Source: Lachnotalea sp. AF33-28 (GTDB lineage: Bacteria; Bacillota; Clostridia; Lachnospirales; Lachnospiraceae). Taken from it: a stretch of 64,000 nt of DNA. The notes beneath the pieces were generated by a model. The model saw nothing but the letters and a program-made list of their open reading frames with translations. It ran no database searches and was not told the origin of the DNA. A program made the position numbers and the translations under genes. Within the stretch, counting starts at the first letter, position 1, and each line of letters starts with the position of its first letter. This document shows, in pieces, positions 41,122-49,120 of the stretch. The stretch spans positions 62,001 to 126,000 of the forward strand of contig NZ_QUEE01000011.1 of NCBI RefSeq assembly GCF_003477885.1, written 5' to 3'.

Positions 41122-41700
41122 ATGAAGAAAAGAGTACTTGCACTCATGCTGGCTGTCTCTCTGGCACTGGTGGGATGCGGCGGCAAGGAGAATGAAAAAG
41201 AAACAACAAACGGAGCGGACAGCGGTTCATCCGCACAGATTCAGGATGCTTCAATGACTGTCATCCATGATGCGGTGAAAGCGGCATACGGTGAGAATTA
41301 TCTTCCGAGCATGCCCTATGATGATACATCGCTTCAGGATGTCTTTGGCGTGGATCCGGAATGGTGTGAAGAATATATTGCGGAAGGCCCTATGATCAGC
41401 GCTCATGTCGATACCTTTGTGGGTATAAAAGCCAAGTCGGAAGAGGATAAGAACAAGGTGCTCGGAGCGCTGGAAGAGTACCGCAATTATCTGATCAACG
41501 ATTCGTTCCAATATCCTGCCAACGTGATGAAAGTGCAGGCATCGGAAGTGATCAGTTTTGAAGACTATGTATTTTTCCTGATGCTGGGCACGGTGCCCAT
41601 GGAAGTGGAAGAGCAGGGCGATGATGCAATACTGGCAGAAGCCGAAGCGCAGAATCAGATCGCGGTGGAAGCAATCCGCGGAGTACTTTATACAAAGTAA
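41122..41700 (+). CDS. DUF4358 lipoprotein
   Basis: The 192-residue precursor has a lipoprotein signal with lipobox VGC (Cys 19). The mature domain (about 45-190) fits DUF4358: an AAYGENYLPSMPYD start, EYIAEGPMISAHVDTFVGIKAK and VISFEDYVFFLMLG. The function is undescribed. It is followed 35 bp later by MBOAT and DHHW genes, an arrangement I associate with Lachnospiraceae, suggesting a role in the same cell-surface acylation machine. ATG 41122 has GGGAGA ahead; the longer frame upstream lacks a signal peptide start. Confidence 0.8.
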   Translation: MKKRVLALMLAVSLALVGCGGKENEKETTNGADSGSSAQIQDASMTVIHDAVKAAYGENYLPSMPYDDTSLQDVFGVDPEWCEEYIAEGPMISAHVDTFVGIKAKSEEDKNKVLGALEEYRNYLINDSFQYPANVMKVQASEVISFEDYVFFLMLGTVPMEVEEQGDDAILAEAEAQNQIAVEAIRGVLYTK

Positions 41701-41735
41701 GACAGTCAAAGAAAGACAGTAAGGCAGGTATTGCC

Positions 41736-43130
41736 ATGGTATTTTCCAGTATATTATTTTTATTTCGATTTCTGCCGGCAGTTCTGCTTATCTATGTGAT
41801 CGCGCCGCGGTCATGGAAGAATGCCGTGTTATTTCTGGCCAGCCTCTTTTTCTACGCCTGGGGAGAACCGGTTTATGTGGTGCTGATGCTGTTTTCCACC
41901 GTTGTGGATTACACCCATGGCAGATTGGTAAACCGATTCCTCGGGCAGGGGAAAAGGGGAAGGGCGAAATGGGCGGTAGCTTCTTCCATGCTGATCAACC
42001 TGCTGCTCCTGGGATTTTTTAAGTATGCGGATTTCCTTGTGTCGAATCTGAACCAGCTGTTGGGCACGAATCTGCCTCTTTTACAGCTGGGGCTTCCGAT
42101 CGGTATATCGTTTTACACTTTCCAGACTATGTCCTATACGATCGATATCTACAGGGGGGATGCGAAAGTGCAGAAAAACATTATCGCATTCGGCGCCTAT
42201 GTTGCGCTGTTTCCCCAGCTGATTGCGGGTCCCATTGTGCGCTATAAAACGGTTGCTTGCGAGCTGGATCACAGGAGGATGGATGCGGACGGCTTTGGGG
42301 AAGGCGCGTTTCGTTTCTCGGCCGGACTTGCCAAAAAGGTGCTCTTAGCCAATCAAATCGGGATTTTGTGGGAGCAGATATCCGCAGGCAGCACTGCGTC
42401 CATGCCGGCGCTTACAGCCTGGTTTGGCATACTTGCCTTCGCATTTCAGATCTATTTTGATTTCTCAGGATATTCAGATATGGCGATCGGACTCGGGAGG
42501 ATGTTCGGATTTCACTTTCCGGAGAATTTTGACCATCCCTATGAATCAGCGAGCATTACGGAGTTCTGGAGGCGGTGGCATATCTCCCTGGGGACCTGGT
42601 TTCGGGAGTATGTGTATATCCCTTTGGGCGGTAACCGGAAAGGGCCGGGAAGGCAGGTATTTAACCTGGCCGTCGTATGGCTGCTCACAGGTATCTGGCA
42701 TGGAGCCAGCTGGAATTTTGTGGCATGGGGCGCGTATTTCGGCATCCTGCTGATTGTAGAAAAGCTGTTCCTTTTAAAGATACTGGAAAGGCTGCCGCGT
42801 TTTGCGGCACATGCTTATGCCCTTTTATTGGTGCTGTTTGGCTGGGTGATATTTGCGTTTGAAGATCTGTCACAGGGAGCCAAGTATCTGGGAGCCATGT
42901 TCGGAGCCGGAGGAAGCTTAGCGGACGGTAATACCGCCTGGCTGCTTTTAAATTATGGTGTTCTTCTGCTGATTCTGACCCTGGGTTCGACCGGGCTTCC
43001 GGCCAGGCTTGCCAGACGTTTCCGCGAAAACGCGATGGCAAAGGGACTGTTTCTGTCAGCGATGATCGTGCTTAGCGTGGCATTTTTAGTGAATGCTTCC
43101 TATAATCCGTTTTTATATTTTCGTTTTTAG
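41736..43130 (+). CDS. MBOAT-family membrane O-acyltransferase (AlgI/DltB-like)
   Basis: The 464-residue protein has about ten hydrophobic segments. It carries the MBOAT active-site region WRRWHISLGTWFREYVYIPLGG, with the catalytic His in the later GIWHGASWNF motif. AlgI-type enzymes move acetyl groups across the membrane onto a polysaccharide, with a DHHW/AlgX-type SGNH partner finishing the transfer outside. The partner gene starts 12 bp downstream. The polymer is unknown; no alginate genes are present. AAGGCAGGTATTGCC precedes the ATG. Confidence 0.93.
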   Translation: MVFSSILFLFRFLPAVLLIYVIAPRSWKNAVLFLASLFFYAWGEPVYVVLMLFSTVVDYTHGRLVNRFLGQGKRGRAKWAVASSMLINLLLLGFFKYADFLVSNLNQLLGTNLPLLQLGLPIGISFYTFQTMSYTIDIYRGDAKVQKNIIAFGAYVALFPQLIAGPIVRYKTVACELDHRRMDADGFGEGAFRFSAGLAKKVLLANQIGILWEQISAGSTASMPALTAWFGILAFAFQIYFDFSGYSDMAIGLGRMFGFHFPENFDHPYESASITEFWRRWHISLGTWFREYVYIPLGGNRKGPGRQVFNLAVVWLLTGIWHGASWNFVAWGAYFGILLIVEKLFLLKILERLPRFAAHAYALLLVLFGWVIFAFEDLSQGAKYLGAMFGAGGSLADGNTAWLLLNYGVLLLILTLGSTGLPARLARRFRENAMAKGLFLSAMIVLSVAFLVNASYNPFLYFRF

Positions 43131-43141
43131 AAGGAGGAGCC

Positions 43142-44323
43142 ATGTTGTCAAAGAAAAATCTGCCGTCGGCATGTTTTCTGCTGCTGATTGCCGGATTTAC
43201 GCTGTGGAGTATCTTCGTTCCCAAGAAAACCTTTTCTGAAAATGAGAACAGAGTGCTGGCCCAAAAGCCGGAGCTTAACGCTTCGGATGTGCTTTCAGGA
43301 CAATACGGTCTGGATTATGAAGAATGGCTGACGGACCAGTTTCCTGCCAGGGACCGGTGGATTGCATTGAAGGCCTGGACAGAGAGAATAAGCGGAAGAA
43401 CGGAGATCAACGGTGTCTATTTCGGAAAAGACGGGTATCTGTTTGAACGGTTCATGGAAGGCGATCTGGATGAAGGACTGAAGGAGAAAAATCTGGATGC
43501 CATCGCGGATTTTGCAGGTAGATACGGAGCCCTTTTGGGAGAGGATCATGTGAGGGTCATGTTGGTTCCGAGCTCCGGTGCGGTGTTAAAAGATAAGCTT
43601 CCGGCCTTTGCACAGATGTACGATCAGAACCGGATGCTGTCTTCCATGCAAAATAAACTGAAGGAGGCCGGAATAGGAGATGCCTGGGTGGACGTCCGGC
43701 CCATGTTTGAGGAAAATTCGGACCGGTATATCTATTACCGGACGGACCATCACTGGACAACTCTAGGAGCCTTTCTGGGATATCTTGCCTGGAAGGAGAG
43801 TCTGGCTGCGGATTCAGGTGCCGGCGGCCCGTACGGCATAAGAGAATCAGATTATCAGGTGAAAACAGTGTCGGAGGATTTTCTGGGCACGATTTACTCC
43901 AAGGTAAATATCTGCCTGCAGAAGGATGAGATAGAGCGCTGGGACAGAAAAAGCAGCGGCTATGAATGGACCGTGGAATACAATCTCGGGGAAAAGGTCA
44001 CCGATACGTTTTATGAGGAGTCCTATCTGGCTAAGAAGGACAAGTATGCCTACTTTTTTGATGGAAATCAGCCGCTGGTGAGAATCGTCAACCATTCCAA
44101 GCCTGAAGACAGCGGGAAGCTTTTGATTATCAAGGATTCCTTTGCGCATTGTTTCGCGCCGTTTGCGGCAGAGGAATTTGCGGAGACACATATGGTGGAT
44201 CTGCGCTATTTCCGCATGCCGCTTTCGCAGTATGTGGAGGAGAACGGCATAACGGATGTGCTGGTGCTGTATAACACGATGAACTTGGCCAAAGACCGAA
44301 ATATGAGCGCTTTAAACCGCTGA
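43142..44323 (+). CDS. DHHW-family SGNH-like acyltransferase partner
   Basis: The 393-residue protein has an N-terminal membrane anchor (ACFLLLIAGFTLWSIF) and an extracellular SGNH/AlgX-like domain. Its hallmark DHHW lies at residues 202-205 (TDHHWTTLG), and the nucleophile Ser is likely in IIKDSFAHCFAPF near residue 333. Together with the MBOAT gene 12 bp upstream it would acetylate an exported polymer. AGAAGGAGG precedes the ATG. It ends the three-gene operon; the tRNA promoter follows immediately. Confidence 0.9.
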   Translation: MLSKKNLPSACFLLLIAGFTLWSIFVPKKTFSENENRVLAQKPELNASDVLSGQYGLDYEEWLTDQFPARDRWIALKAWTERISGRTEINGVYFGKDGYLFERFMEGDLDEGLKEKNLDAIADFAGRYGALLGEDHVRVMLVPSSGAVLKDKLPAFAQMYDQNRMLSSMQNKLKEAGIGDAWVDVRPMFEENSDRYIYYRTDHHWTTLGAFLGYLAWKESLAADSGAGGPYGIRESDYQVKTVSEDFLGTIYSKVNICLQKDEIERWDRKSSGYEWTVEYNLGEKVTDTFYEESYLAKKDKYAYFFDGNQPLVRIVNHSKPEDSGKLLIIKDSFAHCFAPFAAEEFAETHMVDLRYFRMPLSQYVEENGITDVLVLYNTMNLAKDRNMSALNR

Positions 44324-44348
44324 TTTAAACCGCTGAGAATAAAAACTG

Positions 44349-44377
44349 CTTGCATGTTTTTTATTTTTATGGTAAAA
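44349..44377 (+). promoter_or_regulatory. tRNA-Leu promoter
   Basis: TTGCAT (44349-44354), 17-bp T-rich spacer, TAAAAT (44372-44377), 27 bp before the mature tRNA. Confidence 0.75.
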
Positions 44378-44404
44378 TCTTCTCGTTGCGTTAAAGCAGC
44401 GAAT

Positions 44405-44488
44405 GCCGCTGTGGCGGAATTGGCAGACGCACTTGACTCAAAATCAAGCGGATTCACATCCGTGCCGGTTCGAGTCCGGCCAGCGGCA
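44405..44488 (+). tRNA. tRNA-Leu (anticodon CAA)
   Basis: The 84-nt cloverleaf has acceptor stem GCCGCTG / CAGCGGC, a D-arm, anticodon stem CTTGA / TCAAG with loop CTCAAAA (anticodon CAA at 44439-44441, reading UUG), a long class II variable arm and T-arm GCCGG TTCGAGT CCGGC. The discriminator is A, as for leucine tRNAs. CCA is not encoded. The 3' end lies in unbroken unique sequence, with no integrase or duplicated end nearby. Confidence 0.96.
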
Positions 44489-44493
44489 TCCAG

Positions 44494-44530
44494 GAAGAAG
44501 TCGATTGTTATGATACGATCGGCTTCTTTT
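44494..44530 (+). terminator. rho-independent terminator after tRNA-Leu
   Basis: GAAGAAGTCGAT pairs with ATCGGCTTCTT (one mismatch) around a 12-nt loop, followed by TTTTGTTTT. Confidence 0.82.
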
Positions 44531-44663
44531 GTTTTATTCAATAGAAAAATGCTTTTTATTTTTGCAATATGCTTTATAATGGAGATAGAAAGCCGCATTC
44601 TGCGGCTGGCTGTCTGATCGTTGGAAACGCTTGTGAATACCGCGGATGGAACGGGGAGTTAAT

Positions 44664-47057
44664 ATGTACGAAAAAAATCTGAACACACTGCTGGATGCGC
44701 TGACGGATACCAGCGTTTATGTGATTGAGGAAGAGACGCATAAACTGCTGTATTTTAACCAACGCTGTGAGGATACCGGGCACGGATGTGCCAGGCTGGG
44801 GAGAAAATGCAGTGAAGTCTGGCCCAGGATGTGCGCTGACTGCCCGATTGAGGCGATGGGGGAGAAAGACTCCAGCCATATACTGCGTTTCGATCCTGAA
44901 CTCCATTCGATGGTGGATATGACGGCCAGCCGGATTCTTTGGGATGGGCATATTCGTGCCGTTGTGCTCACTTCAAGGCCCCATAGTCTGAATTACAAGG
45001 AAGAGCAGGGGCTGGATCATGTCATACGCATGTATGAACAGAGTCTGGTCACGGTTTTTAGAGAATGTATCATTGCGAATCTGAGTGCGGATTATTATGT
45101 CAATTGCCAGAAAGACATGCTGTGGACAGATATACCGCAGCAGGGTAATTTTGGATCTGAAAATCGCCGCTATGCGTCTAAAACCATACATCCGCAAGAT
45201 CTGGACTTATTTTTAGACAGCTATTCCAGAGAAGCTATGCTTCGGATATTCGGAGAAGGAAAAAAGCAGATTGTTAAAAGAATGCGGCGCTTGACGGAAG
45301 ACGGCACTTACCATATGGTGGAATTTGCAGCGACTAAGATAGAGGATCTAAGCTTGGAGGAGTGCTGGTGTGTGCTGGTTTTCAGGGACATAGATGAGGA
45401 ATACCGGCAGGAGATGAAACAGCGCATGGAGATCATTCAGCTGGCTACGGCGGCCAGAATTGCTTTTGAAATGCTGATTTCAGTGAATCTGACGAAAAAT
45501 ACCTATCGCATGCTGGAATATGACCGCTTTCAGACCAAAAAGGCCGCAAGGTCAGGCTGCTTTGATGAATTGATTGAAGTCGGGGCTTCCACGGTAGATC
45601 CGGATTTCAGAGAGGAATTTGTACGCAAATTTTCCCGGAGTTCTCTGTTGGACGCGTTTGCGCGCGGGGAACGGGTTGTGTCGATGGAGATGCGCCAGAT
45701 GGGGGATGATGGTATATATCACTGGAATTCCACTCAGGCCATATGGGTGGACAGTCCGGACACAGAAGATGTGCTGGAAGTGACACTTTCAAAATGCATT
45801 GATAAGGAGCGTCAGCAGCAGGAGGAAAACCTGGAAAAGGAACGGACATCCAAGGCACTTTTAGAGGATGCGCTGGAGAAAGCAAAGAGTGCAAACCGTG
45901 CGAAGAGCGATTTTTTATCCAGAATGAGCCACGATATCCGTACGCCGATGAACGCGGTTCTGGGCATGACTGAACTGGCGCAGATGCATATGGACGATCA
46001 GGAAAAGCTGAAAGATTATCTTTCCAAGATAGAGAGCTCCGGCAGGCATCTTTTGGGACTGATCAATGAAGTGCTGGATGTCAGCAAGATTGAAAGCGGA
46101 AAGGCGCAGTTGGAAGAGACTGCGTTTGACCTGCACGGTTTGATTGAGGGTGCAGTATCCATGGTGCTGCCGACACTACAGAAGAAAAAACAAACTCTGA
46201 CAGTGGAAATAGGTAAAGATGTTCATACACAGGTACAGTCGGATCAGCAGAAGCTTCGACAGGTGCTTGTAAACATTCTTGACAACGCCTCCAAGTATAC
46301 AAAAGAAGGCGGTGTGATACGCATATCCTTGAAAGACCTTGACAAAGAGGAATTTCAGGCCGGAACATATCAGTTTGTGATTGAGGATAACGGTATCGGC
46401 ATGACGAAGGAGTATCAAGAGCGGATCTTTGAGCCGTTCAGCCGGGCGGATGATGTAAGGGCGGGCGGTGTAACAGGAACCGGCCTGGGCATGACCATCG
46501 TTTTAGACATTCTGAATATGTTGGATGGGAAAATCGATGTGGAAAGTGAACCCGCAAAGGGAACACGGTTTATTGTGACCGTGCGTCTGGCGCGCAACCG
46601 CCGTTTCCCAATTTTGGATACTCAAACGGAAGTGCCCGATCAGACTGGGTTTTACGGATTACGGGTCCTGGTAGCGGAAGATAACGAGCTCAACCGTCAG
46701 ATCGCCGGAGAAATGCTTGCATTGCTCGGTGTGGAGGCGGAGATGGCCCCGGACGGTTTTGCTGCGCTCGAAGCGGTCCGCACTCATCCACCCTATTATT
46801 ATGATATGATCTTTATGGATATTCAGATGCCTGTGTTAAACGGTTATGAAGCGGCTAGACAGATCCGGGGCCTATGCATGGAACACATTGAGGAGCTTCC
46901 GATTGTCGCGATGACCGCGGATGCTTTTACGGAAGACGTGAAACAGGCCCGCCTGGCGGGTATGTGCGCTCACATTGCCAAACCGATCTCCATGGAACAG
47001 CTGCGAAGAGCGCTGTCAAGCTGCGTGCGATGGAAAAAATATAATGATAGGAATTGA
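44664..47057 (+). CDS. hybrid sensor histidine kinase with C-terminal receiver
   Basis: The 797-residue cytoplasmic-looking protein has no clear membrane span. An N-terminal PAS-like domain (about 1-110) carries a Cys cluster between residues 30 and 62 (RCEDTGHGCARLGRKC, then MCADCP). A second PAS-like region follows (about 120-255), then a partial third. A short coiled coil (about 380-410) leads to HisKA with phosphoacceptor H423 (MSHDIRTPMNAVLG), HATPase (N and G boxes to about 640) and a receiver with phosphoacceptor D719 (FMDIQMPVLNG). No output gene is adjacent except the MFS exporter, which overlaps its stop. The Cys cluster suggests metal or redox sensing. GGGGAG precedes ATG 44664. 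Confidence 0.9.
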   Translation: MYEKNLNTLLDALTDTSVYVIEEETHKLLYFNQRCEDTGHGCARLGRKCSEVWPRMCADCPIEAMGEKDSSHILRFDPELHSMVDMTASRILWDGHIRAVVLTSRPHSLNYKEEQGLDHVIRMYEQSLVTVFRECIIANLSADYYVNCQKDMLWTDIPQQGNFGSENRRYASKTIHPQDLDLFLDSYSREAMLRIFGEGKKQIVKRMRRLTEDGTYHMVEFAATKIEDLSLEECWCVLVFRDIDEEYRQEMKQRMEIIQLATAARIAFEMLISVNLTKNTYRMLEYDRFQTKKAARSGCFDELIEVGASTVDPDFREEFVRKFSRSSLLDAFARGERVVSMEMRQMGDDGIYHWNSTQAIWVDSPDTEDVLEVTLSKCIDKERQQQEENLEKERTSKALLEDALEKAKSANRAKSDFLSRMSHDIRTPMNAVLGMTELAQMHMDDQEKLKDYLSKIESSGRHLLGLINEVLDVSKIESGKAQLEETAFDLHGLIEGAVSMVLPTLQKKKQTLTVEIGKDVHTQVQSDQQKLRQVLVNILDNASKYTKEGGVIRISLKDLDKEEFQAGTYQFVIEDNGIGMTKEYQERIFEPFSRADDVRAGGVTGTGLGMTIVLDILNMLDGKIDVESEPAKGTRFIVTVRLARNRRFPILDTQTEVPDQTGFYGLRVLVAEDNELNRQIAGEMLALLGVEAEMAPDGFAALEAVRTHPPYYYDMIFMDIQMPVLNGYEAARQIRGLCMEHIEELPIVAMTADAFTEDVKQARLAGMCAHIAKPISMEQLRRALSSCVRWKKYNDRN

Positions 47058-48268
47058 TGGTGATAATGATGAATCAGTCTGATTGGAAAAACAAGGCTAT
47101 ACGGTTTTTGACTGCACAGACCATATCGCTTTTTGGATCTTCTCTGGTACAGTATGCGATCGTCTGGTATATTACACTTTCCACTTCTTCCGGCAAGATG
47201 CTGACAATATCCACGCTTTGTGGTTTTGTACCTCAGATCGTGATATCCCTGTTTGCAGGAGTGTGGGTTGACCGCTATGAACGTAAAAAGCTGATCATGC
47301 TCTCAGACAGCATAATAGCGGCAGCAACGCTCGTTTTAGCAACTGCGTTTCTTGCGGGCTATAGAAATATATGGTTTTTATTTGCGGTGCTCATTATCCG
47401 GTCCGCTGGCACCGGTATCCAGACACCGGCTGTCAATGCGGTTCTGCCGCAGATAGTTCCGCAGGAACACCTGATGAGAGTCAACGGTATCAACAGCACG
47501 CTGACTTCTCTGACGATGTTTCTGTCACCGGCGGTGAGCGGAGCGATACTGTCCGTCGCACCGTTGGAAGCAACACTGTTTATCGATGTGATCACCGCAG
47601 TGATCGGGGTGTCCGTCACTTCGACGGTAAGCATTCCGCTGCATAAGGAAAATAAGGGGAAGGGAATATTCGCTCTTGGCGATATCCGGGAAGGATTTGC
47701 CTATCTGAAGGAGCGTGCGCTGATCAGACGGCTGATGCTGTTTCAGATTGCCGTGCTGTTTCTGATCAGCCCTTCCGCATTTCTGACGCCGCTGTTAGTC
47801 AGTAGAACCTTTGGCCAGGAAGTATGGCGTCTGACCGCCAGCGAGATGACCTACAGCCTGGGAATGATCCTGGGAGGGCTGCTGATCACCGCCTGGGGCG
47901 GGTTCAAAAAAAAGCTGAATACGACCCTGGCGGCAGGCGCCTTCTATGGCGCGCTCATGCTGGGGCTGGGACTGGCACCGGTATTTGCGGTCTATCTGCT
48001 GTTGAATCTGCTGATCGGCATCACCTCGCCCTGCTATAATACACCGATCACGGTGACCATACAGGAACGGGTGGAGCAGGGGATGCAGGGCAGGGTATTC
48101 AGCCTGATGCAGATTTCTACCTCCTGTGCGCTGCCTTTGGGCATGGCATTGTTCGGGCCGGCAGCGGATTATGTCAGGGTGCAGCAGCTTTTGCTGGCGG
48201 CAGGCGCGCTGGTCATTCTGGTCACCGTCGGTATGGCCGTCTTCCAAAGATTCGACCGGGCGGACTGA
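47057..48268 (+). CDS. MFS exporter (MefA-like MFS_3)
   Basis: The 403-residue protein has twelve predicted membrane segments and the family's features (FLTAQTISLFGSSLVQYAIVWYI at the start, the DRYERKK loop between segments 2 and 3). This branch contains macrolide-efflux-like and enterobactin-exporter-like proteins; resistance should not be assumed. Several start codons cluster at 47057-47069; ATG 47057 overlaps the kinase stop (TGATG) and follows AGGA by five bases. Coupling to the hybrid kinase suggests they are coexpressed. Confidence 0.87.
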   Translation: MVIMMNQSDWKNKAIRFLTAQTISLFGSSLVQYAIVWYITLSTSSGKMLTISTLCGFVPQIVISLFAGVWVDRYERKKLIMLSDSIIAAATLVLATAFLAGYRNIWFLFAVLIIRSAGTGIQTPAVNAVLPQIVPQEHLMRVNGINSTLTSLTMFLSPAVSGAILSVAPLEATLFIDVITAVIGVSVTSTVSIPLHKENKGKGIFALGDIREGFAYLKERALIRRLMLFQIAVLFLISPSAFLTPLLVSRTFGQEVWRLTASEMTYSLGMILGGLLITAWGGFKKKLNTTLAAGAFYGALMLGLGLAPVFAVYLLLNLLIGITSPCYNTPITVTIQERVEQGMQGRVFSLMQISTSCALPLGMALFGPAADYVRVQQLLLAAGALVILVTVGMAVFQRFDRAD

Positions 48269-48310
48269 AAACGCGGCCTGCAGGACGGGAGCCCGCATAA
48301 GAGTTGGTCA

Positions 48311-48339
48311 TTGCAGTAGGCCGCTTTCTGATGTATAAT
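48311..48339 (+). promoter_or_regulatory. promoter of the YczE-like gene
   Basis: TTGCAG (48311-48316), 17-bp spacer, TATAAT (48334-48339), about 40 bp before the start codon. Confidence 0.8.
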
Positions 48340-48379
48340 GTATGGCAATGTGGAGATTAAAGGAGTCTGAACGGGTCGT

Positions 48380-49030
48380 ATGAAGAAACGCTTGAATACA
48401 TATATATTTTATGTCCTGGGTCTGATCATAGCAGCGCTTGGAAATACACTGATGATAAAAGCGGCGCTTGGACAGGCTCCATTTAACGCCATGAATTACA
48501 ATATATCCATGGTTACGGGTCTGAAAATAGGAGATATTGGCATTCTCTTTAATATCTTTTTTATGGCGCTGCAGATCCTCATTTTGCGCCGGGATTTTCA
48601 ATGGCTGCAGCTTTTGCAGCTGGTACCCGGATTTATTTCGGGTAAATTCTTAAATCTGTTCATGTATGACCTGCCGGTAACGGCTGCCATCCTCCCCGGC
48701 TCATATCCGGCGGCTCTGCTTGTATTTTTGTGCGGGCAGTGTGTGTCGGCGCTGGGGATATCCCTTGTCACCAGCGCCGATGTGATCGCCTTTCCCTGCG
48801 AATCCCTCTGCAAAGCATTAACCGGCAAGACCAGGCTTAGCTTCCGGTTTTACCGGACTATGTGTGATGTGAGTTTTCTGGCGGCGGCTCTGACGATCAT
48901 GCTGTTTATCGGAAATACCAATTCCATCCGTGAGGGCACGGTCATCAACATGCTGCTCACCGGTACGCTGATCGATTTCCTGAACCGAAAATTATGTGAA
49001 AAATATATTTACCGGACGAAAATACAGTAA
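48380..49030 (+). CDS. YczE/YitT-like (DUF6198) integral membrane protein
   Basis: The 216-residue protein has five to six hydrophobic segments (YIFYVLGLIIAALGNTLMIK, IGILFNIFFMALQILIL, AALLVFLCGQCVSALGISLV and others) and ends in a basic tail. The ALGNTLMIKAALGQAPFNAM segment is typical of the YczE family, whose role is unclear (one Bacillus member affects lipopeptide synthesis). It has its own promoter, with no partner gene. It is convergent with the GHKL kinase. Function unknown. Confidence 0.7.
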   Translation: MKKRLNTYIFYVLGLIIAALGNTLMIKAALGQAPFNAMNYNISMVTGLKIGDIGILFNIFFMALQILILRRDFQWLQLLQLVPGFISGKFLNLFMYDLPVTAAILPGSYPAALLVFLCGQCVSALGISLVTSADVIAFPCESLCKALTGKTRLSFRFYRTMCDVSFLAAALTIMLFIGNTNSIREGTVINMLLTGTLIDFLNRKLCEKYIYRTKIQ

Positions 49031-49120
49031 ATGCAATGCCTTTGCTTCTGGATGTGAATCTGGCCCATGTGACCGAGCTTGTACGCTTCACAGTTCGATA
49101 ACGGGCATCTCTCCTGCGGC

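Noticed and set aside
44405..44488. tRNA-Leu as an integration site for a mobile element
   Set aside because: No integrase gene, duplicated tRNA end or change in gene content occurs on either side.
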